DNA from: Pseudomonadota bacterium
GTDB taxonomy: Bacteria; Pseudomonadota; Gammaproteobacteria; UBA1113
Length of the DNA: 64,000 nucleotides
NCBI GenBank assembly: GCA_021778015.1
Contig: JAJYCX010000001.1
Span: forward strand, 62,001 to 126,000
Direction of reading: 5' to 3'
Shown: in pieces, positions 19,945 to 30,166 of the stretch
How positions within the stretch are numbered: position 1 is the first letter of the stretch
How the letters are laid out: each line of letters begins with the position of its first letter
Position numbers and translations under genes: made by a program
Notes under the pieces: model-generated
Databases searched by the model: none
What the model saw: the letters and a program-made list of their open reading frames with translations, nothing else
What the model was told of the DNA's origin: nothing

Positions 19945-22900
19945 ACTATCACCTCTTCTGTGGCATGCAATGTTTGCAATGCTCTCACTTTAATATCATG
20001 CTGATAGCCCATCGCTAAAATCAGCGCTCTGGCACCTGCTAAAGTCGTGGTATAACACACACGATGTCGCAAGGCGCTACTGCGTATTGTATAAGAGTCG
20101 TTAATCGACTTTTGTCCATCCGTAGTATTGATAATAAAATCGATTTCATCATTTTTGATGCTATCGATGATATGCGGTCTACCTTCCCTATATTTATTGA
20201 TCGGCTTACAGTCTATGCCCGCTTCTTTTAAGGCATTGGCTGTGCCGCGTGTGGCACATAATCTAAAACCTACTTCCACTAAGCGTTTTGCAATAGCAAC
20301 TACAATGGCCTTATCTTCATCACGCACGCTGATAAAAGCTTGGCCTTTAGTGGGTATCTGACCCTTATTTTGGCTGCCTAAGAAACCATAAGCAAAAGCC
20401 TCACCAAAATGCTCGCCTATGCCCATGGCCTCGCCGGTCGATTTCATTTCCGGCCCTAGGATGGGATCAACCCCACCAAAGCGCGAAAATGGAAATACCG
20501 GGTATTTCACCGAGTAATAAGGCGGCACTGCTAAGCTGCTGCCATAGCCCATATCCGTTAAAGATTTGCCTGCCATACAACAGGCCGCTATTTTTGTCAC
20601 CGCCACGCCCGTTGCCTTAGAAATAAAAGGCACTGTGCGCGAAGCACGAGGGTTTACCTCTAACACATAAATAGTGTCCCCTTGAATGGCAAATTGGGCA
20701 TTTAACAACCCTATTACCTGCATTTCACGCGCAATCAAGGTTACTTGACGGCGTAATTCTTCTTGTATTTCGTGAGACAAGCTAAAGGGCGGATAGCAGC
20801 AAGAAGAATCCCCCGAATGCACCCCCGCTTGTTCAATGTGTTCCATAATACCACAAACGAGTATATTTTGTCCATCCGCCACTGCATCAACATCCACTTC
20901 TAGTGCATTATCTAGAAATTCTTCCAATAAAAGTGGGCAATCCTTTGATATTACAGCACTTTTTTTAAGATAGCCGGCTAGCTCATCTTCATGGGTAATA
21001 ATTTGCATACCACGACCGCCCAATACATAGGAAGGCCGTATCATGAGAGGATATTGCAGCGTACGCGACTTGGTGATGGCCTCATTGATTTCTGTCGCAG
21101 TCACATTAGCGGGTTGTTTTAAGCCCAAGCTATGTAATAAGGATTGAAAGCGCTGTCTGTCCTCAGCCCAATCGATGGTATCCGCTGAACTACCCCAAAT
21201 AGGCACACCTAAGATAGACAGAGGATCGACCAGCTTTAACGGTGTTTGTCCGCCTAATTGCACGATCACACCATCGGGTTGTTCTTTGTGACAAATCTCC
21301 AGCACATCTTCTAAAGTTAAAGGCTCAAAATAAAGGCGATCAGCCCTATCAAAATCAGTAGACACCGTTTCGGGATTACAATTGACCATAATGGTTTGAT
21401 AACCCATTTCGCTGAAAGCCATAGCACCGTGCACGCAACAATAATCGAATTCTATACCTTGGCCTATGCGATTAGGGCCACTGCCCAAAACCATAACTTT
21501 AGGTTTGTTTTCTACGCGCGCTTCGCAATATTGTTCATAGGTAGAATAAAAATAAGCCGTTTCGCTGGCGAATTCTGCCGCACAACTGTCTATGCGTTTA
21601 TACACAGGACGAATATCCCAATCGTGACGCAATTGCCGCAACTTGGTTTCCGTAACGCCTAATAATCTTGCCAAATAACTGTCGGCAAAACCGCGACGTT
21701 TTAAACTGTAGAGTAAATCGCGATCTAAACCTGCCAAACCTTGCATGCGCACCTTTTCTTCCCAGCGTATGAGATCTTCAACCTGGTCTAAGAACCATGG
21801 ATCGATTTGCGTATACAGCGCTATTTCTTCCAAGCTTAAGCCCTGACGAAACGCATCAGCCACATACCATAAGCGATCTGCAGTTGGAGTTTCTAATTCA
21901 TAGCGTAAATGTTCAGACCAGTCCTCGTCTTCATCGCTGATCAAAGAATTTAAGCCATCATAACCGTTTTCTAAACTGCGTATCGCTTTTTGTAAACTCT
22001 CTTGAAAGTTATGACCTATGGCCATCACTTCGCCTACCGATTTCATTTGCGTAGTTAAACGTGGATCGGCATTGGGGAATTTTTCAAAATTAAAGCGCGG
22101 AATTTTAGTGACTACATAATCTATTGTGGGTTCAAAAGATGCTGGCATCGCTCCTTGGGTGATTTCATTTGCCAGTTCATCTAAGGTATACCCTATTGCT
22201 AACTTAGCAGCAATTTTGGCAATCGGAAAACCAGTGGCCTTAGAAGCCAAAGCGGAAGAACGCGATACGCGCGGATTCATTTCGATGACGATCATGCGGC
22301 CATCTGCAGGATTAACCGCAAACTGCACATTGGAACCGCCAGTCTCAACGCCTATTTCACGCAAGATGGCCATAGCGGCGTTGCGCATCACTTGATATTC
22401 TTTATCCGTTAAGGTTTGTGCCGGCGCTACGGTAATGGAATCGCCGGTATGCACGCCCATGGGATCAAAATTTTCAATGGTACACACGATGATGCAATTA
22501 TCGTTTTTATCGCGCACCACTTCTAATTCAAATTCTTTCCAACCTAACAATGATTCTTCAATCAACAATTCTGCAGTAGGCGATAATTCAAAACCGCGTT
22601 CGCAAATTTCAATAAATTCTTCGCGATTATATGCTATGCCACCACCTGTGCCACCCAAAGTAAAAGAAGGGCGAATGACTGTAGGAAAACCCAACTGTGC
22701 TTGTACTTGCAGCGCTTCTTCTAAACTGTGCGCAATGATGGAACGTGCCACATTTAGGCCTATTTTTTCCATAGCGCGCCTAAATAAATCGCGATCTTCG
22801 GCTTTGTCTATAGCTTCACGAGTCGCGCCGATCATTTCAACATTGTATTTTTCTAATATGCCTTGACGCGCTAAGTCTAAGGCGCAGTTTAAAGCCGTTT

Positions 22901-23177
22901 GTCCGCCCATGGTGGGTAATAAGGCATCCGGTTTTTCTTCAGCGATAATTTTGGCAATCACTTCAGGGCGTATGGGTACAATATATGTCTTATCGGCTAT
23001 GCTGGGATCGGTCATGATGGTAGCTGGATTGGAATTCACTAATACCACTCTGTAACCTTCTTCACGCAAGGCTTGGCAGGCTTGCACGCCAGAATAATCA
23101 AACTCACAGGCTTGGCCTATGACGATGGGTCCTGCGCCTAATAATAAAATCGTTTTTATATCATCGCGTTTAGGCAT
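19941..23177 (-). CDS. carB: Carbamoyl-phosphate synthase large subunit
   Basis: About 1078 residues. It makes carbamoyl phosphate from bicarbonate, ammonia (from CarA) and 2 ATP for arginine and pyrimidine synthesis. Two ATP-grasp halves are visible, each with a glycine-rich start ([19 protein letters not shown] and [18 protein letters not shown]), a metal-binding [20 protein letters not shown] and a [22 protein letters not shown]-terminal regulatory domain follows. ATG at 23177 (MPKRDD) overlaps the carA stop and has GGGAG 8 bp upstream; the longer frame upstream lies inside carA. Confidence 0.97.
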   Translation of the reverse strand: MPKRDDIKTILLLGAGPIVIGQACEFDYSGVQACQALREEGYRVVLVNSNPATIMTDPSIADKTYIVPIRPEVIAKIIAEEKPDALLPTMGGQTALNCALDLARQGILEKYNVEMIGATREAIDKAEDRDLFRRAMEKIGLNVARSIIAHSLEEALQVQAQLGFPTVIRPSFTLGGTGGGIAYNREEFIEICERGFELSPTAELLIEESLLGWKEFELEVVRDKNDNCIIVCTIENFDPMGVHTGDSITVAPAQTLTDKEYQVMRNAAMAILREIGVETGGSNVQFAVNPADGRMIVIEMNPRVSRSSALASKATGFPIAKIAAKLAIGYTLDELANEITQGAMPASFEPTIDYVVTKIPRFNFEKFPNADPRLTTQMKSVGEVMAIGHNFQESLQKAIRSLENGYDGLNSLISDEDEDWSEHLRYELETPTADRLWYVADAFRQGLSLEEIALYTQIDPWFLDQVEDLIRWEEKVRMQGLAGLDRDLLYSLKRRGFADSYLARLLGVTETKLRQLRHDWDIRPVYKRIDSCAAEFASETAYFYSTYEQYCEARVENKPKVMVLGSGPNRIGQGIEFDYCCVHGAMAFSEMGYQTIMVNCNPETVSTDFDRADRLYFEPLTLEDVLEICHKEQPDGVIVQLGGQTPLKLVDPLSILGVPIWGSSADTIDWAEDRQRFQSLLHSLGLKQPANVTATEINEAITKSRTLQYPLMIRPSYVLGGRGMQIITHEDELAGYLKKSAVISKDCPLLLEEFLDNALEVDVDAVADGQNILVCGIMEHIEQAGVHSGDSSCCYPPFSLSHEIQEELRRQVTLIAREMQVIGLLNAQFAIQGDTIYVLEVNPRASRTVPFISKATGVAVTKIAACCMAGKSLTDMGYGSSLAVPPYYSVKYPVFPFSRFGGVDPILGPEMKSTGEAMGIGEHFGEAFAYGFLGSQNKGQIPTKGQAFISVRDEDKAIVVAIAKRLVEVGFRLCATRGTANALKEAGIDCKPINKYREGRPHIIDSIKNDEIDFIINTTDGQKSINDSYTIRSSALRHRVCYTTTLAGARALILAMGYQHDIKVRALQTLHATEEVIV

Positions 23178-24276
23178 GCTGCACACTCCCAGCATTGATC
23201 AGTTTGATAAATTGTTTGAATAAAATATCTATATCCTCTGGCCCAGGGCTCGCTTCGGGATGACCTTGAAAAGCCAGTAGTGGCAAAGTCTCGTGGCTAA
23301 AGCCTTGTAGCGTATTGTCGAATAAAGAACGATGCGTTACTCGCACCCCTAGAGGCAGCGTTGCTTCATCTACTGCAAAACCATGATTTTGGCTGGTGAT
23401 AAAAACACGTTTAGTCGCAACATCTTGCACCGGATGATTAACACCATGATGGCCTTGTTTCATCTTCATGGTTTTAGCGCCTAGAGCCAAAGCCAACAAT
23501 TGATGGCCTAAACAAATACCAAAAAGCGGAATGTTTTTGGTTAATAAGGTTTGGACGGTTTTGATGGCATTCGTGCAAGCTGCGGGGTCCCCCGGACCAT
23601 TGGATAATACGATGCCCTGAGGCTGTAGTTTTAAAATATCTTCTGCTGTTGATTGTGGCGGCACTACCATCACATTACAGTTTTGCGCTGCTAAACAGCG
23701 CAGTATGCCTTGTTTCACCCCAAAATCGACCACCACTAGTGTGGGGTTGCCCGTTTTATGCAGTGATTCTTGCCAAGCATAGGTTTTGTGTGTGGCAACC
23801 GCTTCAATAAGCGATCGTCCTTGCATATCGCCCCAAGCGCGAGCCTTAGCCACTGCAGTAGCTACATCGCCCTCTGCCAAAATACAACCCGCTTGAGCAC
23901 CGTATTGACGCAAATGATGCACCAAAGCGCGGGTATCAATTTCAGCAATGCCTAATAAATTGTAATCTTCGATAAATTGGGTAAAGGATTGTTGTGCGCG
24001 CCAACTGCTGGGTGCTGTGGGTAATTCTCGGAGAATAAACCCTTTGGCATAGACTTTATCAGCTTCAAAATCAGCAGCATTAGTGCCTACATTGCCTATA
24101 TGGGGATAGGTAAAGGTGATGAGTTGTTCAGCGTACGAGGGATCGCTTAACACTTCTTGATAGCCCGTCATGGCAGTATTGAATACAACCTCGCCCACCG
24201 TGTGATCACCATGACCTACAGCAATACCCTCAAAATGGGTGCCATCGGCTAAGGCTAATATGGCTTTTTTCTGCAC
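23170..24276 (-). CDS. carA: Carbamoyl-phosphate synthase small subunit
   Basis: 368 residues. This is the glutaminase subunit that supplies ammonia to CarB. The N-terminal domain contains [21 protein letters not shown]. The class I glutamine amidotransferase domain has the nucleophile Cys in [15 protein letters not shown], and a His/Glu pair in [11 protein letters not shown]. The length is normal. It is the first gene of carA-carB-greA and is preceded by a good sigma70-type promoter on the same strand. Confidence 0.97.
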   Translation of the reverse strand: MQKKAILALADGTHFEGIAVGHGDHTVGEVVFNTAMTGYQEVLSDPSYAEQLITFTYPHIGNVGTNAADFEADKVYAKGFILRELPTAPSSWRAQQSFTQFIEDYNLLGIAEIDTRALVHHLRQYGAQAGCILAEGDVATAVAKARAWGDMQGRSLIEAVATHKTYAWQESLHKTGNPTLVVVDFGVKQGILRCLAAQNCNVMVVPPQSTAEDILKLQPQGIVLSNGPGDPAACTNAIKTVQTLLTKNIPLFGICLGHQLLALALGAKTMKMKQGHHGVNHPVQDVATKRVFITSQNHGFAVDEATLPLGVRVTHRSLFDNTLQGFSHETLPLLAFQGHPEASPGPEDIDILFKQFIKLINAGSVQHA

Positions 24277-24321
24277 AGAATGCCTCCACTGGTTTCGCCG
24301 TTAATACTTTTACTGGGCGAG

Positions 24322-24351
24322 ATTATATCTTATTTGGGCTTAGGCTGTCCA
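24322..24351 (-). promoter_or_regulatory. Sigma70-type promoter for carA-carB-greA
   Basis: On the minus strand the -35 is TGGACA (24346-24351) and the -10 is TATAAT (24322-24327), with an 18-bp spacer. It lies 46 bp upstream of the carA start. Confidence 0.65.
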
Positions 24352-24514
24352 TTGAACGGAGGAGGTTTGCCCGTCTATTTATAACTCAATTGTGCAGTAA
24401 TGTGTCACTTGATGCCCATCTGCATTGGCTTTTATCTTTAGAATTAATTTATACCCCTATTGATTTATATGTGAATTTTCTGTTACTGTTAGAATTAATA
24501 CTTGTGAGGTGTTT

Positions 24515-26074
24515 ATGGCTGAATTTTTTTTAGAAGAAGAGTCTTCTTTCTGGCAAACAAAGGAACAAATAAGTTGTAAAGGGCGCCAGGGATTTGAAGA
24601 TTACTTTCAACATGTTACTCGCTTTCGCCGAGCCGTAGATAAATTAATGCTTTTTTTAAGTGGAAAATCAATAATCAAAGCATGTGATGTTTCTCATCCC
24701 AGCACACCCGATATAATTCGTAATAAAATTGAAGAAATATCTCAAGATTATATACGCCAGTGTTTAGATAATAATAATGTGCTGGATTGCCTCAAATTCA
24801 GCGAACACCAACCTTATGCTATCAGAGAAACTTTTGCCGCTATTGTGAGCAAACGTTTTGCGAATCATATGATCACCCCAGAGCAAATTTTATTACTATT
24901 TGGTAGTTCAACCCAGTGGTTAGACATGCTTATACGCACGGTGATTGTAAAATCATTGCACCGCGATGTTGCGAATAAAGAGCCTGTCAAACTGCCTATC
25001 GTGTTAACACCGGCAGGATCTTTTAAATGCGGTGGTTATTTCCCTTATGCCAGCGGCGGAGCCTTACACTACATCCCTACAGTATTCTCAAATGCTTACA
25101 AATTAACCCCAGAATTATTAGCGGCTGAAATTGAAAAAATAAATAGCGATACAAGCAAGAAAGTGGTCTGCATCTTGCTCGAAACACCCACTGCTTTGGG
25201 ACAAAACTATACAGTGGATGAGTTAGCGGATATTGCCGCGGTGCTGAGTCTATACCCCGATATTTTATGGATTCAAGATTGGTATAGCCTCGGTACTGAA
25301 CACGATGATGTATTGCCCAATGCGCTTGCCGATAATCTTAGCATCGCTAAACAAGGTTGTACGATTTCATCTTTTCGCAGAGATTGGGGAGGGGCTGCGG
25401 CTTATGCAAATGTCAGTGTCATGCAATCTTTTAATGATGCGCTCATTCAGGAGTTATCCCTGCAATGTTCAGAAACTTATTTCTATGTACGCCCTCCTCT
25501 ACAAAAATTACAATCTTTTGTTACGCATCACATTGTTTCCGAAATGAAACATTCTGAATTTCAGAAGAAAAATCAACTTTATTTTAAGAAACAATTTAAT
25601 GAATATGAAAAAGCCGTGTACACAACCAATGAATGGCTCAATACCACTTTAGGAACAGCAGGGATCCATTATCTATTTACAACTAAAGTGCACTCAGGAC
25701 AGTTTGGATTTTTATTTTTTAATCATGATACGATGAAGAAAGGTAAAATCAATAATGGCACCGAAATTGCCGAGCTGATGTGTTTATATTCTAAATGTCG
25801 AGTTATGCCTACGCTGTTGTCTCCTATGGGGATCGGCGTAGATCCCGTCGGTGTTCGTTTAAACATTTGCCTAAGTGAAGATGGAGTCGCCAACAAATTG
25901 CAGATCGATGATATGCTAGAACGCATGGGTGCATTGGTGCTTGCAATTGAACAAGGCAGTCTAGTTCACCCCCAATTTGCGTCGTTGATTTCTACATTGC
26001 AAGCAGGCAAAGAAGTCAATCTACAACAACTTACCCCCGTTGAACAGGAGTTATTATGTATTCATCCAATATGA
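24515..26074 (+). CDS. Aminotransferase-fold protein lacking the usual PLP lysine
   Basis: About 519 residues with a class I/II aminotransferase-type fold. Recognisable segments are GSSTQWLDMLIRTV, PAGSFKCGGYFPY, VCILLETPTALGQNYTVDEL, WIQDWYSLG at the Asp/Tyr site, and DPVGVRLNICLS at the substrate Arg. At the place where the PLP-binding lysine should be (SFSK in relatives) this protein has SFRRDWGG, so the Schiff-base lysine appears to be Arg289. It may not be a normal transaminase. ATG at 24515 follows GAGG by 5 bp. It overlaps the DUF3050 gene by 19 bp and heads a three-gene operon ending with a LysE exporter. Confidence 0.72.
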   Translation: MAEFFLEEESSFWQTKEQISCKGRQGFEDYFQHVTRFRRAVDKLMLFLSGKSIIKACDVSHPSTPDIIRNKIEEISQDYIRQCLDNNNVLDCLKFSEHQPYAIRETFAAIVSKRFANHMITPEQILLLFGSSTQWLDMLIRTVIVKSLHRDVANKEPVKLPIVLTPAGSFKCGGYFPYASGGALHYIPTVFSNAYKLTPELLAAEIEKINSDTSKKVVCILLETPTALGQNYTVDELADIAAVLSLYPDILWIQDWYSLGTEHDDVLPNALADNLSIAKQGCTISSFRRDWGGAAAYANVSVMQSFNDALIQELSLQCSETYFYVRPPLQKLQSFVTHHIVSEMKHSEFQKKNQLYFKKQFNEYEKAVYTTNEWLNTTLGTAGIHYLFTTKVHSGQFGFLFFNHDTMKKGKINNGTEIAELMCLYSKCRVMPTLLSPMGIGVDPVGVRLNICLSEDGVANKLQIDDMLERMGALVLAIEQGSLVHPQFASLISTLQAGKEVNLQQLTPVEQELLCIHPI

Positions 26075-26856
26075 TCCACGAGAAAGTAAAATATTTAATT
26101 AAAAAAATTGATTCTCATTCATTATTCTCTAGTATTAATACATTTGAGAAAATGCAAACCTTCATGAAGTATGATGTTTTTACCTGCTGGGATTGTATGT
26201 GTATCATTAAAGTTTTATACGGTAAAATTGTTAGCGTTGAAGCGCCCTGGTTCCCCCCTAAAGATGCTTTTAGCGCCTCATTGTTATGCCATATTATTGG
26301 TGAAGAAGAAAGCGATTTGGCGTTTGATGGCAAAACCTATTTAAGTCATTTTGATATTTATATAGCAGCTATGCGGCGTGCTCATGCTAATACAGGGCCT
26401 ATCGTTAATTTTATGAACCGCCTGTATGCGCAGGAGCCGGTGCAAACTGCGCTGGCACAATGTGGTATTGAGCCCTTCGTACAGCGTTATGTCAATACTA
26501 CTTTCAGCTTTTTTGGATTAGAAGTACACCAAGTTGCTGCAGCCTTTTGTTTCGGACGCGAAGCGCTAGCCCCCAATCTATTTTCTAGCCTTTTGTCGCA
26601 CCTGAAACAACAACAGTATTTTGGTGAGGAAGAAAAATTGTGTGAACTCCTCTATTTCTGTAATCGTCATATTGAATTGGATGGTTCTTCGCATTTTCCT
26701 AAAATGCTGACTATGTTGGATACTCTTTGTGGGCAGGATGAAAGAAAATGGGAAGAAGTTTTGAATGTAGCCATTACGGCGATTCAGGCGAAAATAGATT
26801 TTTACAGTGATATGCTGCAAGAAATCAGTAACAAACAACCGCTTTCTGTTGAGTAA
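26056..26856 (+). CDS. DUF3050 (heme-oxygenase-like fold) protein
   Basis: 266 residues, all-helical. It matches DUF3050: FMKYDVFTCWDCM, APWFPP, GEEESD, SHFDIYIAAMRR and near the end HIELDGSSHFPKML. The spaced Glu/His and H-x3-D-x3-H residues look like ligands of a heme-oxygenase-like di-metal oxidase, a class that includes N-oxygenases and decarboxylases; that activity is inferred. The start ATG at 26056 has AGGAG 5 bp upstream and lies inside the end of the previous gene, so translation is coupled. The next gene is a LysE exporter. Confidence 0.75.
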   Translation: MYSSNMIHEKVKYLIKKIDSHSLFSSINTFEKMQTFMKYDVFTCWDCMCIIKVLYGKIVSVEAPWFPPKDAFSASLLCHIIGEEESDLAFDGKTYLSHFDIYIAAMRRAHANTGPIVNFMNRLYAQEPVQTALAQCGIEPFVQRYVNTTFSFFGLEVHQVAAAFCFGREALAPNLFSSLLSHLKQQQYFGEEEKLCELLYFCNRHIELDGSSHFPKMLTMLDTLCGQDERKWEEVLNVAITAIQAKIDFYSDMLQEISNKQPLSVE

Positions 26857-26860
26857 TGTT

Positions 26861-27475
26861 ATGTTATCTTTCATCTCTAAAGGTATGATGATTGGTTTTT
26901 CGATTGCGGCTCCAGTAGGCCCTATAGGCATTTTATGTATTCACCGCTCTTTACATCAAGGCTATAAATGGGGCTTTATCACTGGCATGGGAGCAGCTAC
27001 TGCAGATGTTATATATGGGACAATTGCTGGATTTGGCTTAACATTCCTTTCTAATGGATTGTTACAATATCAATACTGGATTAATTTGATCGGCGGCTTG
27101 TTTTTATTGTATTTTGGGGGCAAGATTTTATTGTCTAAGCCAGCGGCGACTCATTCTGAACAACCAACAAATAAAAGTTTATTCCTCACTTACATAGGGG
27201 CATTGTTCCTTAATTTAACTAATCCCATCACGATCCTACTCTTTATATCCATTTTTTCTGGGATTGGGCTCTTAAGTGCCGAAACGAGCTATTGGTATAC
27301 CGGTCTGTTGATACTGGGAATTTTGCTTGGGGCATCATTATGGTGGCTGATACTTTGCAGTGGCATTGCTTTTCTATTACGCCACCGTATCAAGCAAACG
27401 GCTTTAATATGGATTCAACGCACTGCCGGAACGGCTATTTTATTCTTTGCGGGAGCTTTATTAATTAACACATAA
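26861..27475 (+). CDS. LysE-family exporter
   Basis: About 204 residues with six probable membrane helices. LysE/RhtB proteins export amino acids or their derivatives. The family features are seen in FSIAAPVGPIGILCIHRSLHQG near the N-terminus, then GGLFLLYFGGKILL and LFLNLTNPITILLFISIF. ATG at 26861 directly follows the DUF3050 stop (4 bp), so all three genes form one operon. The natural inference is that the exporter carries the product or substrate of the two upstream enzymes. Confidence 0.85.
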   Translation: MLSFISKGMMIGFSIAAPVGPIGILCIHRSLHQGYKWGFITGMGAATADVIYGTIAGFGLTFLSNGLLQYQYWINLIGGLFLLYFGGKILLSKPAATHSEQPTNKSLFLTYIGALFLNLTNPITILLFISIFSGIGLLSAETSYWYTGLLILGILLGASLWWLILCSGIAFLLRHRIKQTALIWIQRTAGTAILFFAGALLINT

Positions 27476-27648
27476 TTTACTCTAACGGGTAGTATGGATG
27501 CTGACGCTAAGCGATTTTAGTCAAAAATTCTTTATGTATTTAAATTAAATCCTAATATTGTTTAATTTGCCCACAATAAGCACATACAATTGCTTTTTTT
27601 GCGTATTTCCGGTAGGATGCTGCCAACGTACCGAAACAGGAGTCATTA

Positions 27649-29274
27649 ATGAGCAATAACACTGCACTACATAAACGAATTTCCACTTTTTCACTGACGA
27701 TGACTGGAGTAACGACCATCATCGGCTCGGGCTGGTTACTCAGTACGCAGAAAATTGCCGCTATGGCCGGACCAGCCAGTTTATTATCCTGGGTTCTAGG
27801 TGCTTTTATTGCTATGTTAGTGGGTTTCTTCTATATAGAGATAGGCTCAGCCCATCCTTCTGCAGGCGGAATTGGCTATTACTCGCACATTACACACGGC
27901 CGATTTTGCGGTTTTTTAACCTCCTGGATCAACTGGCTCAGCATCGTCGCCGTGCCGCCCATAGAGGCTCAAGCAGTTATCCAATATATGAGCCAATTAT
28001 CCCCCACTTTCACTCGTTTCTATGATGTAACCAGCCACAACTTAACCGGCATTGGCATCATCTTTGCTTTTGGCTTAATGATTTTATTTATGCTCTTAAA
28101 TTACTGGAGTATCAAGTTCTTTTTGCGTTTTAACAATTTTTTTACGCTGCTGAAAGTAGCCATTCCTATTTTGACCATAATTGCCTTGTTTTCTACCGGA
28201 TTACATAAAGAAAACTTTGGTACCACAATACAAACATTTATGCCTTTTGGCTGGGGTTCCGTCTTTGCTAGCGTAGTCTCTTGTGGCGTAGTGATGTCTT
28301 TTAATGGCTTTCAATCGCCGCTCACCTTCTCCGAGGAAATAGCCTCGCCTAAGCGGCAATTACCTATTGCTGTATTGGGCAGCATTGCTATTAGTCTAGT
28401 CGTTTATCTCTTATTACAAATCGTATTTGTGGGCAGTATTTCTCCTTCCGCCTTAGCCCATGGTTGGGAATCAATCAATTTCAGATCGCCCTACGTGCAA
28501 TTACTGCTGTTGGCCAATTTCCAACTCTTAGTATCTGCAGTTTACATAGGCTCAGTCGTATCTCCCGGGGTATGCGCCGTTACCTTCGTAGCCTCCAGTG
28601 GCCGTATCATGTTGTCCTTGTCCCGCGAAGGTCACATGCCTAAATTTTTATCGTCCTTGCATTCTAAGTACAATACACCCTGGAATGCTATTATCATGAA
28701 TACCGTCGTTGGCTCCATATTTTTGCTGTGTTTCAAAGGCTGGTATAGTTTAGTGGCGGTGATTTCTGTCTTACATTTATTCTCTTATGTTCCGGCTCCC
28801 ATCGTAACCATTGCCAATCGCTTGAAACATGGCCGCTCCGCTCGTGATTCGGGACATTTTACACTGCCGTTTGCACATGTGTTAGCACCCGCGTTGCTGT
28901 TTTTACTATCGGTTTTAATCTTCAGCGCTGGCTGGCCTTTAGCCGATGAAATGGCATTGTTGATCATCCCGGGCTTAGCCTTCTACTTTTACTATGAATA
29001 TAAAGAAGACCGTGTAGGCTCTTTCTGGGAAGCTTTCAAAGGCGCATCCTGGTTGGTTTTCTACATTTTGGGTATTAGCGTTATCACGTATCTAGCCAAT
29101 CACACAGGTGCAAGTACCCAGCTCATCGGCCATTCAGCCGGGATCTGGCTGTTACTAGTACTGTCTATAATAACCTACATATATGGCGCTTATTTTGCTT
29201 ATAGCAGAGAAACGTATGTCAGGGGCAGTAAACGCAAAGAGGAAGATCTCCCCTTAGCTGTTCATGTTGAGTAA
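27649..29274 (+). CDS. APC-family amino acid permease
   Basis: 541 residues with about 12-14 membrane helices. It belongs to the amino acid-polyamine-organocation superfamily. The TM1 signature TTIIGSGWLLST, the TM6-7 region with NGFQSPLTFSEEI, and a large hydrophobic C-terminal part are visible. The substrate is unknown; similar permeases in intracellular gammaproteobacteria take up host amino acids. Start ATG at 27649 follows ACAGGAGTC. It is separated by 173 bp from lysE, so it may have its own promoter. A strong hairpin follows the stop. Confidence 0.88.
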   Translation: MSNNTALHKRISTFSLTMTGVTTIIGSGWLLSTQKIAAMAGPASLLSWVLGAFIAMLVGFFYIEIGSAHPSAGGIGYYSHITHGRFCGFLTSWINWLSIVAVPPIEAQAVIQYMSQLSPTFTRFYDVTSHNLTGIGIIFAFGLMILFMLLNYWSIKFFLRFNNFFTLLKVAIPILTIIALFSTGLHKENFGTTIQTFMPFGWGSVFASVVSCGVVMSFNGFQSPLTFSEEIASPKRQLPIAVLGSIAISLVVYLLLQIVFVGSISPSALAHGWESINFRSPYVQLLLLANFQLLVSAVYIGSVVSPGVCAVTFVASSGRIMLSLSREGHMPKFLSSLHSKYNTPWNAIIMNTVVGSIFLLCFKGWYSLVAVISVLHLFSYVPAPIVTIANRLKHGRSARDSGHFTLPFAHVLAPALLFLLSVLIFSAGWPLADEMALLIIPGLAFYFYYEYKEDRVGSFWEAFKGASWLVFYILGISVITYLANHTGASTQLIGHSAGIWLLLVLSIITYIYGAYFAYSRETYVRGSKRKEEDLPLAVHVE

Positions 29275-29283
29275 AGCATTTAG

Positions 29284-29311
29284 AGTAGAGCGGCTCGTGA
29301 GCCGCTCTACT
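29284..29311. terminator. Hairpin between convergent genes
   Basis: A 12-bp perfect stem (AGTAGAGCGGCT / AGCCGCTCTACT) with a CGTG loop lies just after the permease stop and just before the end of the chorismate mutase gene. There is no clear T tract, so it may act as a bidirectional transcription barrier or RNA stabiliser. Confidence 0.6.
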
Positions 29312-29320
29312 ACTCCCTCG

Positions 29321-29581
29321 TTACTTTTGCACCTTTCTACAATAATCGATAATTAGCTTAAATAACATTTTCACAAACTCTGGTTCTAACTTATATTCAC
29401 TAGACAGCTTTTCATATAAAGCATACAGCTCTTTTTCACGAGACGGATCAATAATCTCCATACCCTGAGCCAATTTGATTTCGCCAATTTCTCTAGACAG
29501 CTGCTGTCGTATAGCCAGCTTTTCAATGATATCGCTGTCTACCTGATTTATCTGCGCTCTTAACTGTGACAATGTTTGCAT
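29321..29581 (-). CDS. Chorismate mutase (AroQ-type, stand-alone)
   Basis: 86 residues. It converts chorismate to prephenate. The small all-helical type II mutase pattern is present: LRAQINQVDSDIIEKLAIR, REIGEIK, DPSREKELY, and a final IIDYCRKVQ. It is the last gene of the aromatic operon and follows the prephenate dehydratase gene by 13 bp. In many gammaproteobacteria the two activities are fused in PheA; here they are separate. Confidence 0.9.
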   Translation of the reverse strand: MQTLSQLRAQINQVDSDIIEKLAIRQQLSREIGEIKLAQGMEIIDPSREKELYALYEKLSSEYKLEPEFVKMLFKLIIDYCRKVQK

Positions 29582-29594
29582 ACTATATTTCCCC

Positions 29595-30158
29595 TTATAG
29601 AATACCCCTTACTAAAATAAAAGCTGTCAAATTAGGGTTACTATTCTGAATTTCCTTAGCCATCACGTCTAAACCGTAAATCTGCGCCGCACGCGCAGAG
29701 GCTATCACCGCGCAATCAGCATCTAGGTGACCTGCTGCTAAATCTTTGGCGGCTTTTGCCGTATCACACCAATCTAGACACTCGATTGTATTAAATTCTT
29801 TTTCTAAATACTGGCTGCATTGCGCTAATCCTTGTGGGTGAGAAACAATACGCGTGATCTGTTGCTGCTTAGTGTCTGGTAATACCAATAAACATTGATT
29901 AACGTTAAACCACAGCTCATCGACCGGCGTAAATAAATGTTTACCCATAGCTTCTAAAGCAGGTTTAACCAGGCCACCGTTGAGATTCACAATAGGCAAA
30001 ATACCAAGTTCAATTTCTTGTTTTTCAAGTGCAGACAGCACTCCTTCCATATCGATCAAATAGCTGAGGGTAACAGTTAAGTTCTGTTGTTGCGCATACA
30101 GCAAAGCCGCTTCTTCGGAAAAAGAACCTAGATCGCCAGAAACACCCATTTTTATCAT
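29595..30158 (-). CDS. Prephenate dehydratase-like protein (no ACT domain)
   Basis: 187 residues, only the catalytic domain. It should convert prephenate to phenylpyruvate. GDLGSFSEEAA, LPIVNLNGG, VSHPQGLAQC and NLTAFILV correspond to family motifs GxxGSFS, PIENxxxG, SHPQxxxQC and NxTRF. Two canonical residues differ: Glu of PIEN is Val, and Arg of TRF is Ala. The Asn, Gln and Thr thought to be needed are kept. There is no regulatory ACT domain, so no direct feedback by Phe is expected. Because of the changes, a different prephenate-using activity cannot be ruled out. Confidence 0.82.
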   Translation of the reverse strand: MIKMGVSGDLGSFSEEAALLYAQQQNLTVTLSYLIDMEGVLSALEKQEIELGILPIVNLNGGLVKPALEAMGKHLFTPVDELWFNVNQCLLVLPDTKQQQITRIVSHPQGLAQCSQYLEKEFNTIECLDWCDTAKAAKDLAAGHLDADCAVIASARAAQIYGLDVMAKEIQNSNPNLTAFILVRGIL

Positions 30159-30166
30159 GGCTTCTC

